64,000 nucleotides of DNA. It comes from an uncultured Gammaproteobacteria bacterium (lineage in GTDB: Bacteria > Pseudomonadota > Gammaproteobacteria > Pseudomonadales > Pseudohongiellaceae). This document shows, piece after piece, positions 9,266-17,704 of this stretch (positions within the stretch are counted from its first letter, which is position 1; each line of letters starts with the position of its first letter). Below the pieces are notes generated by a model that did no database searches, was not told the origin of the DNA, and saw only the letters and a program-made list of their open reading frames with translations. The DNA lies in assembly GCA_913048385.1 (NCBI GenBank), contig CAJWVZ010000002.1:1-64000 (forward strand), read 5' to 3'. The position numbers were made by a program, and so were the translations under genes.

Positions 9266-10414
9266 TTATTTCCTCGAGCTTCCATCGGTTTTTAGATTGA
9301 AAAAACCACTCCTAGCGACCAGTAAATAAATGACCACGCAATAAAGAAAAATAACGAATAGACCAATCCATTCGATACGCAGTGGCGTGAATTGATACAA
9401 AAGAATCAACCCAAATAATATTGACCAATTGAGGGTAACATAACCTGTCTTCCCAAAGCGCAGAACTGTCAGATCGAGGCCTTCAGTATACAACCTCGTC
9501 AGAGAGTCCATTGAGTTAAGAACGAATACGATACCAACCAGAACCATGAAGCTGTTCATCAACCCTGACACACCAATGCCCTTTTCATAAATTTCAAACA
9601 AAACTGAAAACCAAATAGCGATTGGTATAGACGGTATCACTAACAGGGCGAGGAGAAGCTGCCATGTTTTGAGGCCACCGACAAACCTTGACACGAACTG
9701 ACCTATCATAATGCTCCAAGCAAACCACCAATATAAATAGAATGCATGATAAGCAGAGAATGGAAAGATAAATTTCGGTAAGTTTTGGAAATAGTCGCTT
9801 AACTGAACGAGGTTTGATGCGAATCCAGTTAACCTCAACTCGCTGTAAAACCACATCACAGCGATGAGGGAGAAAAACAGCCATGCCGAGCCTATGCTAA
9901 GGTATCTTATGTATCTTACATCCGTGCTCGAAAAAACAGCAACCAACAGAGTCAGCCCGACCAATCCATATTGATACAAAGGCTGTATCCCATCAATGAA
10001 CTCTGGCAAATAACTTAAAAGCAGATATCCGGTAAAAGAACACGTCGTAATTATGATTAGATTATTCGCCCATTTAACCAACGGAATTTGGAAGATTTTC
10101 AATCGCGGCTCGAGCAGGCAAAAGTAAAATGTTGTTATAAAGTAGAAAAGCCATATGTAGAATCCCCAAAACCCAAACTCCACCGCAAGAGGATTTGTGA
10201 ACTGATAGACTGGGTCAGACTCGAAAACAGGAAACTCAGTCAAAGGAAACATGATCAGGCCAACATCTAATCCTGATGTAAACAGAATCGCAAAGAAAGC
10301 GAAGAGTGGCGTAGGGATCTTACCCTTCAATACTGTTCTTCCATAAAAAGACAATATCAACACGGAGATAATTAAAATCGCGACGCCTGAAATATTAAGT
10401 ATCATATTCATCAT
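9266..10414 (-). CDS. Short, divergent BCCT-like (betaine/choline/carnitine) transporter
   Basis: Polytopic membrane protein of 382 residues with about ten hydrophobic segments. The best family mark is [20 protein letters not shown], which matches the WW-x-A/S-W-S-x-x-x-G-x-F-x-A/S-R core of BCCT carriers, followed by [17 protein letters not shown] as in that family. The third-helix glycine-rich region of BCCT proteins is represented by [16 protein letters not shown], in which the usual Gly pattern is largely lost. At 382 residues it is well short of the usual 500 or more, and seems to lack parts of the N-terminus. It is followed after two bases by the GMC dehydrogenase gene, forming a probable uptake-oxidation unit. 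Confidence 0.65.
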   Translation of the reverse strand: MMNMILNISGVAILIISVLILSFYGRTVLKGKIPTPLFAFFAILFTSGLDVGLIMFPLTEFPVFESDPVYQFTNPLAVEFGFWGFYIWLFYFITTFYFCLLEPRLKIFQIPLVKWANNLIIITTCSFTGYLLLSYLPEFIDGIQPLYQYGLVGLTLLVAVFSSTDVRYIRYLSIGSAWLFFSLIAVMWFYSELRLTGFASNLVQLSDYFQNLPKFIFPFSAYHAFYLYWWFAWSIMIGQFVSRFVGGLKTWQLLLALLVIPSIPIAIWFSVLFEIYEKGIGVSGLMNSFMVLVGIVFVLNSMDSLTRLYTEGLDLTVLRFGKTGYVTLNWSILFGLILLYQFTPLRIEWIGLFVIFLYCVVIYLLVARSGFFNLKTDGSSRK

Positions 10415-10626
10415 AACCGTAGTTCACTTATAACAAAAAATAACAAATCAAAAACACAGCCGTTGATAGCCTCAATCGCCGAAGATGGTCGGACTTAATA
10501 AAAAAACAGTTTTCTTATTGGCTAGAGCCCCTTAAGGGAAAAATTTAGTATTGTAGTTGCCAGTTCCATTTCATCGCGCTTAATCCGTGAAGGACTGGAG
10601 CAAAGCAGAAGCTAAGAGGAGGTAGC

Positions 10627-12120
10627 TTATGTGATTATGTGCTGAGCGACATACTCATCAAGGAGCAGCCCCTCATCTTGACTGAAGACGTAACCAAGCT
10701 TGGTCCTTCGCCATAAGATATCCTCGGCATTGCGAGCCCACTCTTTACGAATGAGATACTTTATCTCTCTCTCATAGAGCCCGTGGCCAAACGTCTTGCC
10801 GAGCTCATCAAGCCCGTTTACTCCTTCCAAAAGCACCCTTGTATCTGCTCCATAAGTCCGTAGCCAACGATTTCGTAATTTACCGTCAAGCCATGGTGCA
10901 AGCTGAGATATCTCATTATCCAGTACCGTATCGTTCTCATATCCGCCCCCCGGTAATACCGCATCGCGCGTCCACGACTTTGTCATCGCAGGAAGATAGC
11001 GTTCAATCGCGTTAAGCGCATCCTCGGCAAGGGTTCTATAGGTTGTTACTTTCCCCCCATAAACAGATAGTAACGGGCACATACCCTCTCTAAGTTCTAA
11101 ATGATAATTCCTAGACACCTTGCTCATATTCTTTCCCTCCTCATCAATCAGAGGTCGCACTCCCGAGTATGTCGAGACGACATCTTTACGAGTAAGCTGT
11201 GAAGAGAAGTAATCGTTCGAAAGCGAAATCAAATATTCAATTTCCTCATCTGAAATAGCTGCTTTCTCAAGCGCCCCGTCAAATTCTGACTCAGTCGTAC
11301 CAATTAACGAGTAATTATCAAGGTATGGAATCACGAAGATTACACGCCCGTCCTTATGCTGCAACATGAAGGCCTGTGAGCCCTTATGAAGTTTAGGAAC
11401 GACGATGTGGCTTCCCTTCACGAGCCGAGCACCCAGGGGTGGTTTTACCGAAAAAAGCTTTTCCAACAACCGTGCCACCCACGGACCAGCAGCATTAACC
11501 ACAACCCTTGCCCGAACCTCGGTTTTGCCACCGCTCGAATCACGAAGCGAGACCAGCCAGCCGTCTGGGCTCTCCTGCAACCCAACACATTCGGTATAAG
11601 TTTTAATCACAGCTCCTTTCTGAGCAGCCTGCAGAGCATTAAGGACAACTAACCGAGAATCATCAACCTGTGCGTCCCAATACTCAAATCCTTTTTTAAT
11701 GCTTGGGATTAAGGGACTACAATCTTTTTCACTGAAATTAATCGCACGTGATCGCCGAAAAATCGAACTTCGGGCGAGAGAATCATATAAAAAGAGGCCG
11801 AGGCGCAAAACAAGATTCGGTCGCGAATCCGGCAGCTGAGGGATATTAAAAGCAATCGGTTTGATAATATGTGGGGCTGCTTTCGTCAGGATATCCCGTT
11901 CGAGAAGGGCTTTCCTCACCAGCCCAAACTCAAAAAACTCAAGGTATCGAAGACCACCATGAATAAGCTTCGTGCTCCAACTTGAGGTGCCCGACGCGAG
12001 GTCACCCTTTTCAACAAGCATCGTACTTAAATTCCGGCCGGCCGCGTCCGCCGCGATACCGGCGCCGTTTATTCCTCCTCCGATAATAAGCAGATCAACA
12101 ATTTTTGAAGAATTAGTCAA
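10627..12120 (-). CDS. glpD: Aerobic glycerol-3-phosphate dehydrogenase
   Basis: FAD enzyme of the inner membrane that oxidises sn-glycerol-3-phosphate to dihydroxyacetone phosphate and feeds the quinone pool. The dinucleotide-binding motif LLIIGGGINGAGIAADAAGR begins near residue 10. SGTSSWSTKLIHGGLRYLE is the classical GlpD signature, and VVNAAGPWV, YLIGTTE-like YSLIGTTESE, SGVRPLI and GGKVTTYR are further family motifs. The 497-residue length is normal, and the C-terminal domain (RKEWARNAEDILWRRTKLG) is complete. No glpF, glpK or glpR is visible nearby, so the gene stands alone. It is transcribed divergently from ada. Confidence 0.95.
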   Translation of the reverse strand: MTNSSKIVDLLIIGGGINGAGIAADAAGRNLSTMLVEKGDLASGTSSWSTKLIHGGLRYLEFFEFGLVRKALLERDILTKAAPHIIKPIAFNIPQLPDSRPNLVLRLGLFLYDSLARSSIFRRSRAINFSEKDCSPLIPSIKKGFEYWDAQVDDSRLVVLNALQAAQKGAVIKTYTECVGLQESPDGWLVSLRDSSGGKTEVRARVVVNAAGPWVARLLEKLFSVKPPLGARLVKGSHIVVPKLHKGSQAFMLQHKDGRVIFVIPYLDNYSLIGTTESEFDGALEKAAISDEEIEYLISLSNDYFSSQLTRKDVVSTYSGVRPLIDEEGKNMSKVSRNYHLELREGMCPLLSVYGGKVTTYRTLAEDALNAIERYLPAMTKSWTRDAVLPGGGYENDTVLDNEISQLAPWLDGKLRNRWLRTYGADTRVLLEGVNGLDELGKTFGHGLYEREIKYLIRKEWARNAEDILWRRTKLGYVFSQDEGLLLDEYVAQHIIT

Positions 12121-12397
12121 TACGGTTTCTTTACAGTAAAGCCCAAAGCGATTTAACCGAAGATTCGTACGATCTTAATAAAACAGTCGTCGCTGGGTTC
12201 GGTGCCAGGGTCAAATAATTGATAGAGATAATACTTTCACGTTAACACAAAATTTAATTAGACTTAACCCTCAGACAAAAATTTCGTCTTACTTCTATCG
12301 AATCCTGAAGAAAAAAATATCCGACCTCAAGAAACGGATAGAAATATGATCGAGAGTCTGACTTTATATCGGTCTAGCACGTTGCCGGAGAAGCAAA

Positions 12398-13492
12398 TTG
12401 AATCCATTTCGAAAAAAAATGTTTCACCTAAGCCTGCCATCGAAAGCAGAGCTAGAAACAGCGATAAAAAATTCCGATAAAAAATATAACGGGATTTTTT
12501 TCTATGGTCTGATCCGGGCTAACATTTTTTGCAAGCCCTCTTGTGAAGCGAGAACCAAAAAATCGGAAGACATCCATATTTTTTATGATACCCAGTCCGC
12601 CAAGGCATCGGGGTTTAAACCGTGCAAAAAGTGTCGACCTGAAACACTCAGACCTGATTTGGAAAAAATGGTTAACGTAGCCCGACATATCGAAAACCGT
12701 GCGGACCATAAACTAACGCTGGATGAGCTGTCACAGATAGCGGGTCTCTCGAACTCTCACTTACAGAAATCGTTTAAGTCGGCCATGGGAGTATCACCAA
12801 AGAAATACCAAGATGCGATTCGACTTGCCAATTATAAAAATGCCTTGAAAAGTGGAGAAACTATTACTGATGCGATTTATTCCTCCGGATTTGGTTCACC
12901 AAGCCGAATATACGGAGAAATTTCTCGGAGCATGGGAATGACGCCTTCAAAATATCAATCTGGCGGAGAGGGAGAAGAAATTTTTTACGCCACCCGTTAT
13001 TGTTCCCTCGGACTTCTATTGATGGCTGCAACATACCGTGGTGTATGTTTCGCACAATTCGGGGACAGCTCCGAAGACTTAATCGACATGCTAGTAACGG
13101 AATTTCCGAAGGCGCATTGCCGCATGTCTTCCAAGAAAAAGTGTCCAGAACTTATCCAATGGATTAAGGCTCTCGACGCACATGTTAAAGAAAACGCACC
13201 GCACCCAGACCTTCCACTCGACTTAAGAGGCACCTCTTTTCAACTCATGGTGTGGCAATTTTTGTTGGGCACAAAGAGTGGTGATGTGTTGAGCTACACC
13301 GAGCTCGCCGAGGGGATTGGTAAACCAAAAGCTGTGAGAGCAGCGGCTACGGCATGTGGTGCAAATAGAGTAGGCATTCTAGTGCCATGCCACCGAGTGC
13401 TGCGTGGTGACGGAAATCTTGGCGGCTATAGATGGGGCCTTTCACGAAAAAAGGCATTGCTAGAGGCAGAACAAAGAAACAGGACCGCGTGA
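12398..13492 (+). CDS. ada: Ada: adaptive-response regulator and methylated-DNA repair protein
   Basis: Bifunctional protein of 364 residues. The N-terminal zinc domain carries Cys45, Cys49, Cys76 and Cys79 (FCKPSC and PCKKCRP), which accept methyl groups from DNA phosphotriesters. An AraC-type helix-turn-helix region follows (about residues 100-185, LTLDELSQIAGLSNSHLQKS). The C-terminal O6-methylguanine methyltransferase domain has the acceptor Cys331 in VPCHRVLRGDG. Methylation of the zinc site turns Ada into an activator of its own regulon. The start is TTG 12398 because GGAGAAG lies seven bases upstream; the in-frame ATG 12419 has only an adenine run before it. No alkB or alkA follows. 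Confidence 0.93.
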   Translation: MNPFRKKMFHLSLPSKAELETAIKNSDKKYNGIFFYGLIRANIFCKPSCEARTKKSEDIHIFYDTQSAKASGFKPCKKCRPETLRPDLEKMVNVARHIENRADHKLTLDELSQIAGLSNSHLQKSFKSAMGVSPKKYQDAIRLANYKNALKSGETITDAIYSSGFGSPSRIYGEISRSMGMTPSKYQSGGEGEEIFYATRYCSLGLLLMAATYRGVCFAQFGDSSEDLIDMLVTEFPKAHCRMSSKKKCPELIQWIKALDAHVKENAPHPDLPLDLRGTSFQLMVWQFLLGTKSGDVLSYTELAEGIGKPKAVRAAATACGANRVGILVPCHRVLRGDGNLGGYRWGLSRKKALLEAEQRNRTA

Positions 13493-13537
13493 ACCCAGCA
13501 GCCAAGACCAAGTCTTAAATTAAAGACTCCTTAGTCG

Positions 13538-15262
13538 CTAATTAAACCCTCCTCTAAAAATAGTCCGACCACGGTTGTAGCCCTCAGGCATTGGCAACAC
13601 ATCGTTCGCCTCTTCCCAGACCTCATAATCTAAAAGCATCTCAGCAAACAGATCTGGTAATTCATTCATAAGGTCTTTTGTCTCGCCCGGGTCTGACTTA
13701 ATGTTATACAAATGCCATTCGCTTTCATTTTGCTCAAACCTGTTAATTACGATTTTGTAATCACCCTTGAAGAGGACGCTACTGCCCCCCAACTCATAAC
13801 CGACAGGTTCGGAGTCCAAATGAATTTTCTCTGCAGAGACTCCCAAATACTCAGCAAAATTCGAACCCACTATTGGCTCAACAACCTGTCCATTATGGCT
13901 TCCCTGATGATCATCTATACCGGTCAGACTCAGTATTGTCGGTGCGAGATCCGTCACAAACGTAAATTCATCAGTCAGCTCACCACGCCTTGCGATGCCT
14001 GGACCTGACATAACCAACGGGACGCGCAGCCCACCCTCGTTCGCGTGAAACTTATAGTAAAGCAAAGGTGAACCAGCGACGGAAGCATTTCCAGGTCCGA
14101 TCGCTACCCAAGAACCCTTCTCCCCAAGAGTTTCATAATCTGTGTTATATCCAACGGTATCGAACCACCCTTTGAGCGGGCTATTTCCATCTGAGTCCAT
14201 CAAAGGGGTGCTAGCGGCGCCATTGTCAGAGGTAAAGATAAAAATGGTGTTGTCATACTCATCGATACTTTTTAAGTAAGACATTAAACGACCAATGTTT
14301 TCGTCCATTGCATCTACCATACCTGCATAGACCTCCATACGACGGGTATCGTATCGTTTTTGCTCCGCTGTTAAGCTGTCCCATTCGGCAGTACCCGGGG
14401 TCACTCCGGCCCGAGCTTCGGCTGGAATGACGCCAGCCGCGATAGCCGCCTGCCGACGCTTCTCGCGCAAAACGGACCACCCCTCATCATAAACTCCACT
14501 GTACTTATCTGAGTACTCTCTGGGCGCCTGCACGGGAATGTGCACCGCCTGGAAAGGGATATATGCAAAAAACGGCTGATCACTACCTTCATTCGAAGCA
14601 ACAAATTCGATGGTCTTATCAATAAAATATTTTGATGAATAAAAATCATCGGGTAATGTATGAGGGGAACCATCAGCATACCAATTAACTTGATCATAGA
14701 TCGGCAGATAGGTGCGCTGCTCCCAGTTATCTGCTCCTGTGTCAGCCATCGCAATCGTTCGATCAAAACCACGAGCTGAAGGTAGAAGATTCGGCGTATG
14801 CCCAAGGTGCCACTTACCAGTCATGTAGGTGTGGTAACCGTTATCCTGCAATAAACTCGCAATGGTCACAACATTGTCACTCAGCACTCCCTGATAATGA
14901 TCATACGCCAACTGCTCGGGCGGAATCGACTCTGGAATGTTAGGTACTCCGTTTCGGTGACTATCTACCCCAGTCAAAAGCATCGCGCGGGCCGGCGCAC
15001 AATTAGCCGCGGTATGATAATTTGTGAACGACAAACCCTCCCTCGCGAGTTGAGCAATGCTCGGGGTTTTAATCTCACTACCATAAGGTGAGATGTCGGT
15101 ATAACCGAGGTCATCCGCAAGAATCAGAACAACATTCGGACGATTAGCCGATTGTGCCTGAACAAAAAAAGGCAGTATGAGAATACAATAAAGAAATCTC
15201 GCAAAACCCCTCTCCGAGGTTAACGGACTCCTCACCTTTAAAAATCTGTTTAATCCATTCAT
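13538..15262 (-). CDS. Secreted arylsulfatase-type sulfatase
   Basis: Type I sulfatase of 574 residues with a signal sequence that ends around FVQAQSA. Asp50-Asp51 in LILADDLGYTD bind the metal, and the formylglycine site is NCAPARAMLLTG with Cys88. The fourth position of the C-x-P-S/A-R motif is Ala rather than Ser, which still fits FGE recognition. GKWHLGH, SDNGAAS and SGPGIAR are standard sulfatase motifs. It resembles AtsA-like arylsulfatases more than the sulfatase at 1452, so the substrate is likely different. Activation would depend on a formylglycine-generating enzyme such as that encoded at 4675. It is divergent from a metallo-beta-lactamase-fold gene. Confidence 0.9.
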   Translation of the reverse strand: MNGLNRFLKVRSPLTSERGFARFLYCILILPFFVQAQSANRPNVVLILADDLGYTDISPYGSEIKTPSIAQLAREGLSFTNYHTAANCAPARAMLLTGVDSHRNGVPNIPESIPPEQLAYDHYQGVLSDNVVTIASLLQDNGYHTYMTGKWHLGHTPNLLPSARGFDRTIAMADTGADNWEQRTYLPIYDQVNWYADGSPHTLPDDFYSSKYFIDKTIEFVASNEGSDQPFFAYIPFQAVHIPVQAPREYSDKYSGVYDEGWSVLREKRRQAAIAAGVIPAEARAGVTPGTAEWDSLTAEQKRYDTRRMEVYAGMVDAMDENIGRLMSYLKSIDEYDNTIFIFTSDNGAASTPLMDSDGNSPLKGWFDTVGYNTDYETLGEKGSWVAIGPGNASVAGSPLLYYKFHANEGGLRVPLVMSGPGIARRGELTDEFTFVTDLAPTILSLTGIDDHQGSHNGQVVEPIVGSNFAEYLGVSAEKIHLDSEPVGYELGGSSVLFKGDYKIVINRFEQNESEWHLYNIKSDPGETKDLMNELPDLFAEMLLDYEVWEEANDVLPMPEGYNRGRTIFRGGFN

Positions 15263-15418
15263 TATTCATCGCCTCAAAAACCGTTACTCGGATAATCAAA
15301 AAATAATTTCTTTGTAAAAATTACATAACCCCAATAATGATGAAATTATCATAACCTTTCAAGGACATGTCACGGACACTCCCTTGGCTGAATCAAGAAA
15401 ATGCGGTGTAATGGGATC

Positions 15419-15494
15419 TAAAGGTTTCAGGGGTGCCCTATAGAGGGGTGCCCTATAGAGGGGTAAGCTAGAGCAACTTGCTCTGAAACCCTTA
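15419..15494 (+). promoter_or_regulatory. Structured leader candidate upstream of 15532
   Basis: TAAAGGTTTCAG at 15419-15430 is matched 52 bases later by the inverted copy CTGAAACCCTTA at 15483-15494 (11 of 12 pairs). Between them are the 15-base tandem repeats and a separate small hairpin AGAGC-AACTT-GCTCT at 15470-15484 that overlaps the right arm. The two structures therefore exclude each other, a layout seen in regulatory leaders. It lies 37 bases before the ATG at 15532. No known riboswitch class was recognised. Confidence 0.35.
15430..15464. repeat. 15-base tandem repeat, 2.3 copies
   Basis: The unit GGGGTGCCCTATAGA occurs at 15430-15444 and 15445-15459, followed by a partial GGGGT. 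Each CCCTATAGAGGG junction can fold as a small hairpin. It lies in the 269-base divergent region between the sulfatase at 13538 and the gene at 15532. Confidence 0.85.
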
Positions 15495-15531
15495 AGTCAT
15501 GAATGTACCACCATTACAGGGAAAATAAAAA

Positions 15532-16482
15532 ATGAGAGGGCTCCAACGGTTCGTGCTCCACATCACAGCCATACTTCCTTTATGTGCGGCAGCCACCTCT
15601 TCTCACGGACAAGGAAACTTTGCTGGTGTAAACCTGTCGATCTCACCGGTCGCCGGAAACGTTTTTATGATTCAGCGCCCAGGGGGCGGCGGAAATATTG
15701 GTGTCCAAGTCGGTCCCGACGGAGTTCTTTTAGTGGATTCTTTGTTTGCCCCCCTGTCTGAAAAGTTAGTAGCTGCAGTAAAGCAAGTAACAGATGAAGA
15801 AATCCGATTCTTAATTAACACTCACATTCATATCGACCATATCGGTGGAAATGAAAACCTAGCAGAAATGGGCGTTTTAATTTTTGCACACGACAATACT
15901 CGGCTTCGCTTCTTCGAGGAACGGAGTCGCTTCCCAAGGGCTGGCGGAAGCTTCGTCCCACAGCAAGCTGAGGCTGCAAGGCCACTTATAACTTTTAATG
16001 ACGCCATGAGTTTCCACATGAATGGTGAGGAAGTTCAGACGTTTCTCGTCCCCCCGGCGCATACCGATGGGGACGTGTTTGTCTACTTCCCCGAGTCCGA
16101 TGTAATGCACCTCGGTGACGTTTATCGCACTACGAGCTATCCAATCATCGATACATACAACGGCGGCTCACTCAAAGGAACGATTTCAGCAATTAATATG
16201 GCTATTGATATCGCAGGCGCCGAAACCAAAATTATACCGGGGCATGGCCTAGAAGTGGTTGGTAGAGATGAGCTGATAGAATTTCGCGACATGATTTTGG
16301 ATATCCAGGGTCAAGTACTTAGCATGATAGTGAAAGGGAAAAAATTAGAAGAAGTTATGAACGCAAACCCAACCGCTGCCTACGACGCCCAATGGACGAC
16401 TGATCCTGGCTGGGGTGCCGAGGACTTTATTCCTATTGTGTACTATTCACTCGGTGGTTCTGGTCGTTTGGCTGACCGTTGA
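15532..16482 (+). CDS. Secreted metallo-beta-lactamase-fold hydrolase
   Basis: Exported 316-residue MBL-fold protein; the signal peptide ends at about SHGQGNF. The zinc motif is NTHIHIDHIGGN with His98, His100, Asp102 and His103; the next ligand is in PPAHTDGD and the distal His in IIPGHG. GGNIGVQVGPDGVLLVDS and LHLGDVYRTTSYPIID-like sequence are common to a large group of periplasmic MBL proteins of unknown substrate, related to class B/quinoprotein-relay hydrolases. It overlaps or nearly abuts the alpha/beta hydrolase that follows, so the two are probably co-transcribed. A possible structured leader lies upstream. Beta-lactamase activity should not be assumed. Confidence 0.85.
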   Translation: MRGLQRFVLHITAILPLCAAATSSHGQGNFAGVNLSISPVAGNVFMIQRPGGGGNIGVQVGPDGVLLVDSLFAPLSEKLVAAVKQVTDEEIRFLINTHIHIDHIGGNENLAEMGVLIFAHDNTRLRFFEERSRFPRAGGSFVPQQAEAARPLITFNDAMSFHMNGEEVQTFLVPPAHTDGDVFVYFPESDVMHLGDVYRTTSYPIIDTYNGGSLKGTISAINMAIDIAGAETKIIPGHGLEVVGRDELIEFRDMILDIQGQVLSMIVKGKKLEEVMNANPTAAYDAQWTTDPGWGAEDFIPIVYYSLGGSGRLADR

Positions 16483-16514
16483 TTCTAAAAAATTTAAGGA
16501 TGGAGGTAGCCAGA

Positions 16515-17648
16515 ATGGCATTACTGAAAAAGAACTCTCTTTTCTTTTTTGTGTTCTTTATGTCACAAACGTTAACGGCTCAAGGTGATGACTTTGTTTT
16601 CTATTCTGATTTAGCAGAAGAATGGTATCAGGGGGGTAATTATTTTGAATGGACGTCGACGACTAAAGACAACAATAACGCCCAGGTAGATGTTTTTTAT
16701 AGAACGTGGGGGGACGAATCAAAACCTAAGCTGGTTTTGATTCATGGTTTCCCAAACTCCAGCTTTGATTACTATAAGATCATCCCCTTCCTTGAAGACC
16801 GGTATCACATCGCAACGCTCGACTTCCCGGGATCAGGCTTCTCTGGAAAACCACTTGATAACTATAATTATATGCTGGCAGAGAACGCGGAAATTATTGA
16901 TTATTTTGTCCGAGAAATTGTGGAATTTGATGATTTTGCTCTCTACACCCACGACCGAGGAGTGAGCATAGGCCTCTCATTTTTAGGCAACTACCTTGAC
17001 AACCCAGCCCCGAGTTACAAGGTCAATTATCACTTCTTGTCGAATAGTGGAATGTTTCTGCCCCTTGCGAACCTGAGCCCAGGTCAGATGATGATGCTTG
17101 ATGTCGACACCGCCGAAAGAATGCTAGCGTCCCGAGCAACGCAGCTCAGGCGTACAGAAGGAGAACCAGAGTCCCTCGCATACTCTGACCTCTTCGCGTT
17201 CAATCAAGGCAACCTTTCCTTAATTTATGTTGGCCGGTACTTGCTAGAACGCCAGGCTAACGAAATAACTTGGCTGGAGAATCTGCGCCGCAGCCCTGTT
17301 CCCGTCGCGTACCTTTGGGGCCTTGCTGACAACGTAAATCCTGTCCGAATTGCAAACCACGTCTGGGACACCTACCTAAACGAGCGAGACGCAGAAAGCA
17401 CTTTCTGGGTTTTACCAACGGCAGGGCACTACCCTCAGCGCGACAATCCTCGTGAAGTCGCTGAAGTAATAAATCTAGCACTATCAGGTCAATTGCCAAA
17501 TCGTGAGAGTGAAAACACGTTTATGCGAAGTTACGGGGCTAATAGAGCAGCTGAAGATGCCGTCTTGATAGGTCATTCAAAAATTGAAGCCTTAAATTTT
17601 CCCACTACTATTGAGTACACCCCGTCAGGGTATCGCATCAAACAATAG
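16515..17648 (+). CDS. Exported alpha/beta hydrolase with Asp nucleophile (epoxide hydrolase/dehalogenase-like)
   Basis: The start is ATG 16515, which has GGAGG eight bases upstream; a frame back to 16479 overlaps the previous gene but has no such site. A signal peptide ends at LTAQGDD. HGFPNSS (residues 78-84) supplies the oxyanion region. The nucleophile elbow reads THDRGVS, placing Asp147 where esterases carry Ser; this is the arrangement of haloalkane and fluoroacetate dehalogenases and epoxide hydrolases. The catalytic His is in TAGHYPQRDNP. The substrate is unknown, and export makes this less typical of dehalogenases. It follows the MBL-fold gene by 32 bases. Confidence 0.85.
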   Translation: MALLKKNSLFFFVFFMSQTLTAQGDDFVFYSDLAEEWYQGGNYFEWTSTTKDNNNAQVDVFYRTWGDESKPKLVLIHGFPNSSFDYYKIIPFLEDRYHIATLDFPGSGFSGKPLDNYNYMLAENAEIIDYFVREIVEFDDFALYTHDRGVSIGLSFLGNYLDNPAPSYKVNYHFLSNSGMFLPLANLSPGQMMMLDVDTAERMLASRATQLRRTEGEPESLAYSDLFAFNQGNLSLIYVGRYLLERQANEITWLENLRRSPVPVAYLWGLADNVNPVRIANHVWDTYLNERDAESTFWVLPTAGHYPQRDNPREVAEVINLALSGQLPNRESENTFMRSYGANRAAEDAVLIGHSKIEALNFPTTIEYTPSGYRIKQ

Positions 17649-17704
17649 GCAAGCTATTGTAAGTAAACAAAGGGTCGCCATTAAAAACTTGGCAGACTAA
17701 GAGA

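Noticed and set aside
10526-10540. CCCTTAAGGG palindrome as terminator of the transporter or glpD region
   Set aside because: The stem is very short with no loop and no proper T-run in the needed direction.
10612-10637. AGGAGG followed by ATG-TGA, a minimal start-stop
   Set aside because: It lies at the 3' end of glpD on the opposite strand with no gene after it; probably chance.
12143-12152. AAAGCG, a possible Ada box between glpD and ada
   Set aside because: It matches only part of the AAAGCGCA consensus and lies about 250 bases before the ada start.
15532-16482. Annotation of the MBL-fold protein as an antibiotic beta-lactamase
   Set aside because: The zinc motif is shared by many hydrolases, and nothing in the sequence or context points to beta-lactam hydrolysis.
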